From contig CM035806.1 in NCBI GenBank assembly GCA_020466095.1, positions 148,321,167 through 148,385,166 of the forward strand: a stretch of DNA of 64,000 nucleotides, read 5' to 3'. Position 1 is the first letter of the stretch. Each line of letters begins with the position of its first letter. The notes under the pieces are model-generated. The model was not told the DNA's origin. It ran no database searches and saw only the letters and a list, made by a program, of their open reading frames with translations. This DNA comes from Chlorops oryzae. Its lineage: Eukaryota > Arthropoda > Insecta > Diptera > Chloropidae. This document shows, one piece after another, positions 11,110 through 22,731 of this stretch. The position numbers were made by a program, and so were the translations under genes.

Positions 11110-11334
11110 CAGTGATGGCCAAACCTACCCGTAAACATTCATAATTGTGTGTGTGTGAATGCGCTGACGACTTCGCTGTGAGTTACTCTGATTTGCATTG
11201 ACGAATTTTGTTTTTTACACACACGAACGCAGCTGACCGGTTTTCGCACGAATCGGTATACGCTATACGTGTTTGACTGCTGTGTCGGCAGAATTCGGGC
11301 TCTCAAGCACATGTGCGAAGTTTGGCCTACACTG
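11110..11334. mobile_element. Short hAT non-autonomous element with perfect 8-bp target duplication
   Basis: The TIRs are CAGTGATGGCCAAAC (left) and, in complement, CAGTGTAGGCCAAAC (right). They are flanked by identical 8-bp copies of AATTAGAC (11102-11109 and 11335-11342). Ends beginning CAGTG plus an 8-bp duplication place it in hAT. The 225-bp interior has no frame of interest and includes a (GT)n-(CA) inverted stretch. The exact duplication suggests a fairly recent insertion. Confidence 0.9.
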
Positions 11335-11342
11335 AATTAGAC

Positions 11343-11710
11343 GCTGGGCTTACGCTGGGTGTAAAAAAACAAACCGGTTTGACCAGAGCATAGATGGAAA
11401 ACATGAAAGAGCACGTTCTTTCAATTTGCCTCTCTCATGACAAACAGAAAAGGTGAGTGTAGCGGCTCAATGAATTGATTATACATAAATGACATGGTGC
11501 GACATGGTGTCTTTTTGATGATATGCACAAAGAGTATAACATTAGTAAAGAGCTTGCAATTGGCTCATTTCGGCGTTAGGCCATCGCAAAATACGATTTT
11601 CTAATGCAGATCGCATCAGGAAGTAGGAAAGGAAGTATCTACATACATACTATTTACCGCATTCTTGAATTCGGGAGTTAAAATAACTCCCGTTAGTGTG
11701 GCGCCCGTAT
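11343..11710. other. Non-coding spacer
   Basis: Nothing recognisable except a small palindrome GGGAGTTAAAATAACTCCC near 11682 and scattered TACATAC words. Confidence 0.45.
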
Positions 11711-12147
11711 GGAAATGACCACATATGTACATATGTATATTTTAAACTTTGATCCATCTTGAAGGAAATGAATTTTTCAATTCAAAAATTTAAGATTGCC
11801 CTTTTAACAGTTAATGCCCATTGTGCGATGGGCTGTCGTTAGCAGCAGCAGGAGCAGCATATTTTTTGTTTTCCACAGCGTTTCGCAGTCAATTTTAATG
11901 AAAACAAAAGGGTTTTATAAACGTGTAAGTAGCGCGCAAATAGCGCGGTCGGATTTTGGGGGTTGCTAATAGAGCAGACGGAGCCCTTGCAAATTGATTC
12001 GGCTTGCGTATGTATGTACGTGTAATCTGTGTGCGTTCGTGTTTCTTGTGGCCATACTTAAGCCAATATTCTATTAAGCTAAACGTCAAAATGGGCTAAA
12101 AAAAATTAACGGTTAACGGAAAACGGCAAACGGGCCAGCGGGTAAAG
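11711..12147. repeat. ~430-bp direct repeat, copy 1
   Basis: This matches 12926-13355 in the same orientation and is nearly identical. The shared block runs from CATATGTATATTTTAAACTTTG through TGCGATGGGCTGTCGTTAGC and AAATAGCGCGGTCGG to CGGGCCAGCGGGTAAAG. Differences are mostly single-base length changes (for example TTTTATAAAC versus TTTATAAAC, GCTAATAG versus GCTATAG). The copies do not begin TG or end CA and no primer-binding or polypurine site follows, so they are not LTRs. Confidence 0.9.
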
Positions 12148-12925
12148 AACAATTTTTTGGGCAGATTTACAAAGAAGTATATTGAACTGAGTACTTTTAA
12201 AGTCGATAACGTAAACGAATCTGAACTTGTGAGATCAATCAATTTGAAAGTCATATATTATTATTATCATCGGTATTTTCATATAGATAGAGTCGGTTGC
12301 TGAAAAAAAAGGAAAGCCGCTAAAAATCATAGGGAAGCAATAAAGAAAGACCCACTGATGTTGGAAATCTATCGCCTAAAAGCATTACATTGAAAACGTA
12401 CATTTCATAATTCATGTGTATCTGTTTTTCCTCTGAAACCTTTATACATATACTAATTACGTTGTTCTTAATATAAAATTTTAATGAAAACTTGAAACTG
12501 TATCAACGATTTCTTTTGAATATTATAAGGAGAAAAATATGTGACGTGCGTATATGACGTAACGTATAATATAACGATTCATAGGTAAAGAAAAAATGAA
12601 GATTTTTGAACGACACAATTATGTGTGTAAGTATCACTATTTCATGCAAAATTAAAAATACTTTTATCAAAAAATTCGGTCATAATTCGCAGACTTTTGT
12701 AATTGTATACATGTGTAGTTGAAAACGACTTCTATTTTTTGTGACATAACGTATCGTTTTCGGAAGCATATATCTAAGAGCCTATCGTTTCAAAACTCTT
12801 AGCTTTTACACCGAGTATAATACGCTTAATAAGCTATTCAATTACCAAAATAAGAGATTTTAATGTTGAATTTTTCATGGTTTTTTAACACATTAAAGGC
12901 GTACGAGTGTGACGTGCGTAGCTAG
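12148..12925. other. Unique spacer between the direct repeats
   Basis: 778 bp of AT-rich sequence present once. It contains two GACGTGCGTA words (near 12543 and 12911) but no gene. Confidence 0.55.
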
Positions 12926-13355
12926 GGAAATGCCCATATGTATATTTTAAACTTTGATCCATCTTGAAGGAAATGAATTTTTCAATTCAAAAATTTAAGA
13001 TTGCCCTTTTAACAGTTAATGCCCATTGTGCGATGGGCTGTCGTTAGCAGCAGCAGGAGCAGCATATTTTTTGTTTTCCACAGCGTTTCGCAGTCAATTT
13101 TAATGAAAACAAAAGGGTTTATAAACGTGTAAGTAGCGCGCAAATAGCGCGGTCGGATTTTGGGGGTTGCTATAGAGCAGACGGAGCCCTTGCAAATTGA
13201 TTCGGCTTGCGTATGTATGTACGTGTAACTGTGTGCGTTCGTGTTTCTTGTGGCCATTACTTAAGCCATTTTCTATTAAGCTAAACGTCAAAATGGGCTA
13301 ATAAACAAGATATAACGGTTCAACGGAAAACGGGCAAACGGGCCAGCGGGTAAAG
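12926..13355. repeat. ~430-bp direct repeat, copy 2
   Basis: The second copy of the block at 11711-12147. It lacks the extra ACATATGT near the left edge and differs otherwise mainly by single-base indels. Such differences fit either an old segmental duplication or two haplotypes of one locus joined by the assembler. Confidence 0.9.
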
Positions 13356-13857
13356 AGGGCCGCCAAGGGGCTAACGAAAGCGACAGCACGATGAACTGGT
13401 AATACACGTACACAGGAATAATAATAAAAAAAAAAAAAAAAAAAAATAAATGAATGCAGCAAGAATCTCGGGGATCGCGAGACATTAAAGAGAAATTTTA
13501 TAACGGTCGCAGGTGGGTTTGAAAATTACCTCTCACATTTGTTGTTGATTTGCCAAACACGCCATAATATTGCCAAGATAATTAGAAAACGTTTTTTGTT
13601 GCTGTTGTTGTGTGATTTTGCGTTTGTTGTTGTTGTTGTTGCTTTTCTTGCATAGACCCCCTTTTGTTCTTTGTGCGCTGTTGCTCGAAGAGGTTTGTTT
13701 GTTTGTTTACATATTTGGACTGTAGAAAAGGAGCGAGAGTAGAAGAGACGTTCCTGAAAAAAAATCAAAAGTGTGCTGTTGGCGTCAATGAACTTTCAAC
13801 TCTCCGAAATTGAATTTCTCCATTTGTTCAAAGGACAATAATAGAATATATCAAGAC
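13356..13857. other. Non-coding stretch
   Basis: A poly-A tract (13425-13446), (GTT)n tracts near 13600-13645 and a GTTTGTTTGTTT run. The 60-80 codon frames are low complexity. I see no gene. Confidence 0.5.
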
Positions 13858-13978
13858 CAGGCCCATAGAAAGAAATTGGGGGCCCGGGGGTCCTCACAGA
13901 AATGTGTGAGCGGGACCCTTCAGAAAGCCCGGGCCCGGGGAAAAATCCCCCTTTTCCGCCCCTCTTTCTACAGGCCTA
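13858..13978. mobile_element. Very short hAT-like element (GGCCC-rich)
   Basis: The ends CAGGCCCATAGAAAG and (complement) TAGGCCTGTAGAAAG are inverted repeats, flanked by ATCAAGAC and ATTAAGAC (7 of 8 identical), as expected for a hAT target duplication. The 121-bp interior is dominated by GGGGGCCCGGG blocks, unlike its AT-rich surroundings. A related element lies at 57651-57772 and one end at 53135-53190. Confidence 0.7.
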
Positions 13979-14005
13979 ATTAAGACAATTGGGCATAAAA
14001 TAATA

Positions 14006-14856
14006 CACGCAGAAAAAAAACTTGGTTGTCCCAAACGAAAAAAGTGTCGAACGAAGTTTCGTTTACTACAACCGAAAAAGTTCTCCTTTAATTCAAACGA
14101 GTTTTTCGTTTGCTGTTATTTTTGCTTCAAAGGAGGTTTTCGTTCGCTTCAAACACTAAGAAACAAAGCCTACGTTTACTTTGAACGAAAAGGAAACAAA
14201 GTTTTCATTTGCTTTAAGCGAAAACGAACCGAATTTTTCGTTTAGTACAAATGCTTTTTTAAATTTTATTTTATATTTTATAAAATGAAAAATAACACGT
14301 ACAGAAAGAAAGGAGCATTATCGTCTAAGCCTTCGGCTTATTAAACATAAGATTTGCAGGAATGGAGATTTTTATGGAATGGAATCTTTGGAATTCCTAA
14401 AAATTCAATTTTCTGGAATTCACATTTCTGCCGGCGTCCACTTACAATCAGCTGCAATTAAATAGGGATGTGTTTTTTTATAGGGATGTGATATTGATAC
14501 ACGTACTATTACCACGAAAATAACTTTGACACAATCAAAAATAACTTTGTCACAATCGAAAAAAACTTCGTATCAAACACAAAACTCGTTTACTCCAAAC
14601 TAAAGTTTATACAGTATAACAAACGAAAATAACTTTGTCACAACCGAAAAAGACTTCTTATTAAACAAAACAACTTGTTTGCTCCAAACGAAAATCTTAG
14701 TGAGTTTGTAGCAAACGAAAAAACATGTGCAATAAATGTTCTACCGTTTTCCAAACGAAAACTTCGCTTGCAAATTCTTCAACAAACGAAGTTAGTTTGC
14801 AACAAACAACGGACGTTTGTGACAAACTGGCGATAAACGCCTTTTTTTTCTGCGTG
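14006..14856. mobile_element. MITE with CACGCAGAAAAAAAA termini and internal AAACGAAAA repeats
   Basis: The termini CACGCAGAAAAAAAA (left) and its complement at 14842-14856 form TIRs. The interior is unusual: variants of CAAACGAAAA, TTCGTTT and AACTTTGTCACAA recur many times, including two adjacent ~110-bp degenerate direct repeats (about 14517-14705). There is no coding frame. The ends resemble those of the element at 42091-43298 (CACGCAGAGAAA), which has a 6-bp target duplication. The superfamily is not assigned. Confidence 0.7.
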
Positions 14857-14868
14857 TATATTTATATA

Positions 14869-15049
14869 TAGTGTACTCTCTCCTTGCGGACACTTCTCTA
14901 AAGTGGACACCACTCTTAAACGGACACTTTTTGGGAATGCTCAAGTTGTTCCTTCTTCTTAAATAGTTTTCTTTTAAGTGGACACCTCTGTTAAGCGGGC
15001 ATATGTATTTTTCGGTCCCGTTGGTGTCCGCTTAAAAGAGAGTAAACTG
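14869..15049. mobile_element. Tc1/mariner (pogo-like) MITE
   Basis: The right end in complement reads CAGTTTACTCTCTTTTAAGC and the left end TAGTGTACTCTCTCCTTGC, both running into GGACAC. TA lies outside each end, the target of the Tc1/mariner superfamily. The interior contains further GTGGACACC and CGGACAC words in both orientations. There is no transposase frame; the element is 181 bp. Confidence 0.65.
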
Positions 15050-15074
15050 TATTAACTTTTAGTGTGCTCTTGCC

Positions 15075-15450
15075 AGGGGCGTATGCAGGGGCTGATTTTT
15101 ACGAGATCAAACCAAAATGCCAGGAATCTCGAAGGAAAATCTTGCGTTTCAGGCCCGCGACTTTTTCTTTTTTTACCTGGTGGAATTGCTAACCTATTTT
15201 ATTAAGGTTTCCTTTTTAAAGATTTGAAGGTCTAAAGAATCTCATTTTCTTGGGCGATTTCAAAGCTATGTGATAAAAAGTTTAAGGGCTTTTAGTTTTC
15301 TTTAATTTAAGGGATAATTTATTAAAATCGGATGATGCATTGTCGAGTTCTGCGCGAAAAAGCTCTTATACTCTTATACTCAATTGATTTAAAAAAAGTC
15401 AATAATAAAAAAGGCGTGTGGCAGGGGGCCCCACGCACTTGACGGCCCTG
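15075..15450. mobile_element. Probable hAT-like element (decayed)
   Basis: The left end CAGGGGCGTATGC and right end (complement) CAGGGCCGTCAAG form a weak TIR of the CAGGG type. The 8-bp flanks do not match well. The interior includes an inverse copy (15205-15350) of the dispersed repeat found at 7204 and 49856. There is no coding frame. Confidence 0.45.
15205..15350 (-). repeat. Unclassified dispersed repeat, inverse copy
   Basis: The reverse complement matches 7204-7436 and 49856-50128 through the words GATGCATCATCCGATTTT, ATTATCCCTTAAATTAAAG, GATTCTTTAGACCTT and AAATCTTTAAA. It is shorter than the other two copies. Confidence 0.55.
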
Positions 15451-16601
15451 CCTTTCCTGAGTCGCGGTGCTAGCCGATTGCACCAGTCAAATCATGCAGA
15501 CTGGTAAATAAATGTATGAAGCGGGACCCGGCCGCGGGTTTATTGTAGAGATGAATTTTGAGCCCTACCCCGAAGTAATGCCACAGCGTTTCCAGGGTAG
15601 GAATCCCAACTAGAAGAGAGGGCGATGTTTTTTTTTTTTTAGTAGAATCACCACACGCCCAGCAATCACGGATGCTGCCAGTCCGAAAGGAATTTTGACC
15701 TCCTCGGCGCAAAAAAAAAAAATTTTTTTAAAAGGCCTCCAGAAATATTTTTTTAAATACGATTTTCGTGTTTAAAATTCTAAATCTCATAAGAAAAGTG
15801 CATTCAGATGTCCTGCAAAAATATACAAAAAAAATTATAATCTATCTAGTGTTAACTAGTGTAATTATATATCGTTTTCCATCAACAAAAAAATATTTTT
15901 CCGTTTTGCTGTTTTGTCAGCCCCGATTCCTATGCGGTAAGGGGTTAAATAACCAATAGGGCCAAAGAATCGAAATTTCAAAATGTTAATTGAATAAATG
16001 TCGATCTTCAAAATCAATTAAATGATTTTTGCATGTCATGTCCAATATGATCATCCTAAGAGTATGCTTTAAAAATTTTCTATCCAACAGAAAGAATAAA
16101 AGCTGTGCACTGAATACAGTTTGTTGCGGTTTTTTTTTTGGTTTTTTTTGTTTCAGATAGTCGATACATAATTATTGAGGCTTGTTTGAATAATGAGGCA
16201 AGTTTATTTTGTTCTCATGTGCTGCCATTGTTAGCATTGGTGGCTGTGGAGGACATCGGCAATGGTGGTGCTGCTGATTTTCCTGCTGCTGTTGCATGTA
16301 ATTACTGTCATGTTTCAAGTTGTTCGACACAGAAAACAGCATAAAATGGGGAATATATGTATTTACCGTAGAATATCGACTGTGAGCTGTAATGGAACAA
16401 AACAGTAAAACCCATTTTAAATGCGGTCAGTGCATTTCGATCCGAGAAGGGAGGATGTCCTCCCAAAAGCCAATGAGAAACTTTATGTAAGAAAAAAAAA
16501 AAAATTGATACAGATTGTTTGCATATGAAAGAGCTCACCAAGTCGAGGTTTCTTAGTAATTTTTCATTTTTTCTTTTATGCCGACACAAAATCTGATGCA
16601 A
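15451..16601. other. Non-coding stretch
   Basis: No gene is supported. The 80-codon minus-strand frame at 15470-15712 and the plus-strand frame at 16138-16344 have no domain. T and A homopolymers occur near 15630, 15710, 16130 and 16495. Confidence 0.5.
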
Positions 16602-16656
16602 GAGAGCGAGAGAGAGAGAGCGAGAGAGAGGAGGAGAGAGAGAGAGGAGAGAGAGG

Positions 16657-16700
<44 letters not shown>

Positions 16701-16720
16701 GAGAGAGAGGAGGAGAGAGC

Positions 16721-16790
<70 letters not shown>

Positions 16791-16793
16791 GAC

Positions 16794-16872
<79 letters not shown>

Positions 16873-16965
16873 CGAGAGAGAGCGAGAGAGAGAGGAGAGG
16901 AGAGAGAGAGAGGAGGAGGAGAGGGAGAGAAGAGAGAGAGGGGGAGAGAGAAAAGAGAGAGGAAA
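16602..16965. repeat. (GA)n/GGAGAGA tract
   Basis: A ~360-bp purine tract on the plus strand made of GAGAGA runs interrupted by GGA and GCGA. It generates spurious Arg/Glu (plus) and Ser/Leu (minus) frames. Confidence 0.95.
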
Positions 16966-19090
16966 CACAAACATTAAAAATTATGAATTTTAATGAAAAG
17001 GATTCAATTGAATTGAATTCATTATTCGATCGTTGTTCTTATTTTTTTGTTGCCTTATGTCCCCCCTGTACAGTGCCGTGGAGTTAGGCATGTTCAATTA
17101 TTGTGTGAGATAACATTGTGACACATACATATGTACATATTTGAGGTCACTGAATGTAAACGAAATTATACTCCTATTTTCCAAGTACTTGGCGAATGCA
17201 GCAGTTCGGTATATTGTTACATTGGCTGCAGATCAATTGTAAATCGATCTCTTAAAATGTGGCCGAGAATTAAGTTGCGTACTTATTTAAGGCTATATCT
17301 AGCAAAACTGTTGAATATTTTTTTCCCCGTCTATGACAGAGATTAATCCTGAACTTTATGTAGGTCTAAGTGATTTTCACACAATCCCAGCCAACCAGCG
17401 CTTTCGAAAGAAGTGTAGAAGGACTCCTTTTAACGCATCCTGACGAAGAGTTTTCGGTGTAAAAGAACTCCTAACGGAAGTCTTCGAAGTAGTGCTTTTG
17501 TCGAGGCCCCAATAAACACCGCCTACTAGGCATTTAAGGAGACTAATGGAGTAATTTTTTTTTTTTTTAAATTTATATCTGAAAGAGAGTCGAAACAGAC
17601 TCTTAAGGAGCATTCCAGCAATCATGAAAGATCAATTTTGAGATCCCGAAAAGTACGCTTTTTCCATGTTAGGGGCTTCGTCCGTTTTTCTCCCGAAGAA
17701 ACAAACTCATTTATATCTCCTTTCGGAGTGGTTTAGGAGCATTTGCGATCAGGAAAAAGAGTCTTTAGGAGTCTTTTGGTTGATTGGGATGAATTGTAAT
17801 CAGTGTAGCCAAAAAAAAAAAAATCTCTCAAACATGATGATAAATGACAAGGATTCGTAGAACAGGGCTCTTAAGATTAAACAGCTATTTACGTACAAGT
17901 ATATTTGTATATGTAAATATGTATCTCTCTAATCGTGAATTTAATGAAATTTCATTCCTTGAGAAAGCCTGAATAGAATTTTCTTCGAACGGGAATGGGA
18001 ACGATCAACTGGCAGGCCTTAAAAATCGGTCACCGTATGTCGTTTTAAGGGTCGTCAAATTTATTGTTCCCCTTTTTTTTAAGAACTCCATTTTATTATT
18101 GCACACCACATACATACATGAACACATACATACATCCATATGTGTATGCATATTACATTCGTATGCCTTGATGCGGAGCAAAAAGAAAGAAGAATTTCAT
18201 GCGGTTTTAACTCGCCATGAATTTATTGCGATTGTGGCACGTCTCGCAGAATAGCTCGGAAAAAGGGAAAAGATCTACAAAAAAAAAAAATTAAAAAAAA
18301 ACGAAGAAAGGAAGAAAGGAAAGAAATAACGTGGTTTAGTATTTTCTATTGTCACATCGTTGTTTCGCACACACGAAATTGCCGCATCAAACGCACCTTT
18401 TACCTCATACGCCTCAATTGCTCATTCCATATATATGTATATAACCGCCCACTAACCACACACAACACACACACACACACACACACATACATTGTATATT
18501 TCAATGCGGACTTGACACGTTTTTGCATTCATCACTGGACGGTCGTTTGGGGGCGATTTATGTTGTTGTTGTTCTTTTATTTTTATTTTTGCACTCAAAT
18601 TCTTTTCCAACAATTTTCATCCCAATTGGAAATCATCTCCTGCAATAGAAGCTCATCTTTTATATCATCGATGACATATCGATGACAGTGTCATGCATGA
18701 CGGTTCAGGTGCTATTTCAAATTTCAATAATCCTCCGACAAGCCATAACATTCCATAGATATATGTACATACATAATTATGTGCATTTTCAAAAGATCTA
18801 GAGGCAAAAAAAAAAAAACGGAACAAATATCTGCACTACAGGAAAGGCAGTGAAATTTTTAAAAATTCTATGAACAAGAGCAATAGAATATTTGAGAGAC
18901 AGGTACTATGCGATGCTATTGGAAATTTCGACGCATGAAAATGTCACGAATGACGCATATCGCACACCCTCTTCTAAGGAGACACAACTCAAAATTTCTA
19001 ATTTTTCAGAAAACGCATAAAACAAAATGCCTCGCAGTATCAATCAAAGCAAGAAGAAAGGCATTGACGGGGTTTTTTCGGCTTTTTATA
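16966..19090. other. Non-coding stretch
   Basis: I see no supported gene in about 2 kb. Features are homopolymer runs (17548, 17811, 18276), a CA microsatellite (18459-18486) and TACATACAT tracts near 18107-18140. Short frames (at most 106 codons) carry no domain. Confidence 0.5.
18459..18486. repeat. (CA)n microsatellite
   Basis: A CACACAACACACACACAC run. Confidence 0.9.
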
Positions 19091-19510
19091 CCCTGCAGTA
19101 ATATGGACTGGCCCAAGTGTAGCCATCGGTCAGTCCTTCATGTTACCAGTACAAGTCCCCACATAATTCCACTTCTAATGTATTCAACTGACCTTTTTAA
19201 CATGGGCCTGTCATTGGAGAGGGACTAGTCCGCAAAACGGCTGACCGTGGGTCAGTTTTTTTTGGGGAAATTGTCGTAATTTTTTCTGGTTTTAGGCTAG
19301 TTAAATGTAAAATAAAAACCAATTTCTTATATACAAATATTCTAAGTTGATGAAAAAGTCATTTATAGACTACCCTTAAATCAAACCGTTTATTACCGAC
19401 CGCTAGCTAGCCGAATTCGATGGAGCGAACTGCCATAATATAACCGGTAGAATTTGGACCGGTCAAAGGCCAGCCCTTATTAGGAAATTGACCGGCTCAT
19501 TACTGCAGGG
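19091..19510. mobile_element. MITE with CCCTGCAGTAAT termini
   Basis: The left end is CCCTGCAGTAAT and the right end is ATTACTGCAGGG, perfect 12-bp TIRs. The flanks are TATA on the left and TTATA on the right, consistent with a TA-containing target. The interior has several GACTGGCC/GGTCAGTC/GACCGGTC words in both orientations near both ends. There is no transposase. The outer CCCTGCAG is shared with the CCCTGCAGGAA family at 31138, 39547, 42287 and 61709, but the interiors differ. Confidence 0.8.
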
Positions 19511-19580
19511 TTATAACAAAAACGGAATAGAATTTTCCGTGCAGGTAGAGAGGTGAACTATGATCAAGTTCCATATGTTA
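19511..19580. repeat. Short segment shared with 8209-8280
   Basis: AACGGAATAGAATTTTCCGTGCAGGTAGAGAGG matches the segment to the right of the DINE-like element at 8209. Confidence 0.6.
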
Positions 19581-22500
19581 ATTCAAAATTGACGATTTTT
19601 GAGTTGTGTCACTTTAGATGAAAGTGTGCGATATGTAAGTTTATATAAAAATTTCATAGAAAATGACGAAGACAAAGTCATCCTGACAGCATCCGTGAGT
19701 TCGGGATGACTTTTCCGGTTGGGAAATTCAAGAAAATCCAAAAAATTCAGATACCTACAAAGAGGACAATGTCCTGCTAGGCGTCACTAGTTACTTTTTC
19801 CAATGCCACGAAGACAAAGTCACCCAGTTCGTGTACAAATATCATACAAATTGTCCTACGGATTGTCATGCATAACGGCTCCAAAGTCACCCTGACATCA
19901 CTAACTTTATCACGGGAACTTTTCCTGCTGGGTATGTACATACATATATACAATTTTTTACTTGTATTTTATCCGTTACCCTTATCACTGTTTAATAGAT
20001 TCTTAAAGATGTGCTTAATGGCCGTCTCCATCTTCTGTCGCAATTTATTTCATCCCCCTCCATTGTGAACGCTGCGGGCTAGGCTATTGGCTCGTGGGGA
20101 CATTTGATTTGTAGTACGGATTTTAAACGGACTTAAGTGTGATGAATGCGTGTTGCACAATAAATAAAATTTGCATGATAATGTGCTCTAAATTTGGGTG
20201 GTAAAACCTTCAGAAGATCTCTTCTCCAAACGAAGAAAAAAAAAAAAACCAAAAAAGAATTTCCAAAAAAATATACATAACTATTTCAATCCACACCATG
20301 AAAGGTCCAAGAATTTTTCCTTCAAAGTTATGCTTTGACACAAAATTTTTGTGTTTTTGTTTTGGTTTTTTTTTTTTATTCTTTGGTTCCTCATATCGCA
20401 GCATATACCTATCCAATTAAGCTGAAGTATATCCGTTCCCCCAGCTGTTATTTCACCTGCAAGGAGCCAAGACCAGGAGAGCGTTAGCGAGCTTCTGTTC
20501 TGTCTATCGAGGACAACAATTTTGTTTAGATTTATCGTTTCACCAATTAGGAAAATGTGGCATCCAACAACGCGTGTCTCGTTTGTACAACGCTGTCTAC
20601 CTTTCCATCTACCCGTCCGTCCGTCCGTCCGTCGATCAGTCTTCCATTCTGTCCGTCTGGCTCAATTGATCGTAAGCTAAGCTTTTTTTTTTCCCCCACA
20701 AAACCTTTAAACACAAAAGATCCATTCTCGGAAATTATTTAAACAATACCTGTAAGTGTGGCTGCCAGTGCCCTACACTCGGTTCAAAACGACAGAAAAG
20801 ACCCTGAAGAGGTTCTCTGAGAACTAAGTAGGTATGTTGAGGAATTGATTCTTATTTTTTTTTTTTTTTTGCTTGTTACCAATGCCAATATGTAGTAGGG
20901 TACTTAAAAGTCCACTTAGCGTAACATTGCCGATTGGCATTGTTTCGTAAATTCTCAGCCATCTGCTCTGCTCTGCTCTGCATCGGGAATAAAACAACAA
21001 ATTACCCGAATACGATCGCACACCTAACGATGTTTGATCGAAAGGAATAATGCGTCGTTCCGCTCATGCCGATAAAACAACGCTTGCGGTGACAGTTTTT
21101 AACACCATTTATTCTCTTCGCGCGGAGCTTGATGTATGAGAATATATCCCCATACCTACTTACATACATAGAGAGATACGACATACGTACGAAGCGAACA
21201 CAAGTGTATGAAATCGAAAATCGAAGGGTTCGGTGGAGATTTCGAGTCGTTTTTGGCTTTGTTACGCTACGTTTACGTTTAATATTAAGTTAAGAGAGCC
21301 AATTATCCGTTCAAGGGGAACATTTACTTTTTACGATCACCGATCATTATTGTTCACCGTTCATCAGAGCAGATTCTTTGATGCTTGGGGCATGGGGATC
21401 ATGGAAACACGTGTTTTAAGTTTAATTGAAAAATTTATTGATTCATTTTATAATTTTAATGATTACAGCTTGCGGCCACAATGTGTCCATTATTATGTTC
21501 GTTGGCGTTAAGGGTTAACATCATTAATCGCGTCGACAAGAAAAGAGACTATCGCTTTGCATTTTTTGTTTCTCGTTCTTTCTTTTCTTTGGTTTTTTTT
21601 TCTGTTTTCTGGACCCTTCTTTTCTAATTGTCTAAATGGGCAGGTTTCTTGATGATTTCACTCTTTGGCAAGCAACTATAAAAGATGTGGGTCAGTCAGT
21701 TCTACTGTCAACGGTAACGCCTACAAGTATTATAGAGGAAATGCTTACGATAACGGAACAACTCATCAGTTTTTATTGATCTCCATATGGAGCACGATCT
21801 TCTCAGATTTATGATATGAGGGTGGGAGGGACAACAAGTCCGTTGGCGATCAGGCAATTTTTTGCCCATTTTTCCGTCGTTCTCAGAGTCGTACTTACAT
21901 AACACACATGCACCTAGACACACCGAAGAAAAAATGGTAGAAAACAGGAGTAGTTTACCCATTGATAGACTCTAAATATATTGGATTCTTTTATGTTTAC
22001 CATCATGTTGACTAATACTCGAGGTTGATAAATAATTTAAGGATTCCGAAGCTGGGTTAACTAATGTCTGGGTGATATCTTTTTTTGGTTTTAGGGACAT
22101 CGTACGAGGCCTTTAACTGCCTCCGATTCAATTGAAGTCCCATGATAATTTTTCTTCTTTCTTAGTGTTACAGTACGGGTTCTAAGAGCCTTTTATCAAT
22201 CATCTCCTTTGCTACCTCTTTCCAATTTCATCAACCCCATCGATTTTTAAGTTCATCTTTCCAAAATTACGTACGTTCAGAAGAAGTTGATATAACAATA
22301 TGTCTCAGGTTTTCATGGGTCACGATTCGCAGCTATACCTAAGGACAGGCCTCATAAGCGTTTTTCTAGATACGTAGCTCATGCTTACAAGACATAATAT
22401 TCTTTCCTCAATTGTATTGGGTTTTGTACCGTATTTGGAAGTGAGTACCTAACTACCATTCCCAAAAACTTAAACCTTCTGTTAACAGCTCTAGAAGTCA

Positions 22501-22719
22501 GTATTTCAATGCAGCATATGTATTTCGTGTTTGAATGGTTCATTTTAAGACCTACAGCAGCCAACAAGTCCACCTATGTAATTTCCTATATGCAGGTATC
22601 ACCTCGTTCAAAAAAAAAAAACCTTTCCCCATGTGGTTCTCTTAAAATTTACTTGGACTTATCTCTGGCTAGTTTCGTTGGTATGCCGTATACTGTTCAG
22701 TTCGGCTCGGCTTGGTGTC
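19581..22719. other. Non-coding stretch
   Basis: Roughly 3 kb with no supported gene. It has a twofold imperfect repeat around GACAAAGTCA(T/C)CC...TTTTCC(G/T)G(T/C)TGGG (about 19665-19930), a CCGT tetranucleotide run (20612-20633), a CTCTG pentamer run near 20963 and several poly-A/T runs. All frames are under 95 codons and unremarkable. Confidence 0.5.
20612..20633. repeat. (CCGT)n microsatellite
   Basis: Five CCGT units in tandem. Confidence 0.85.
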
Positions 22720-22731
22720 AAGACTCTAGGT

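Noticed and set aside
11711..13355. Non-autonomous LTR retrotransposon (two ~430-bp LTRs)
   Set aside because: Repeats do not start TG or end CA, and there is no primer-binding site, polypurine tract or target duplication.
16308..17087. Frames of 132-220 codons on both strands
   Set aside because: Built on the GA tract at 16602-16965 (Arg/Glu on plus, Ser/Leu on minus).
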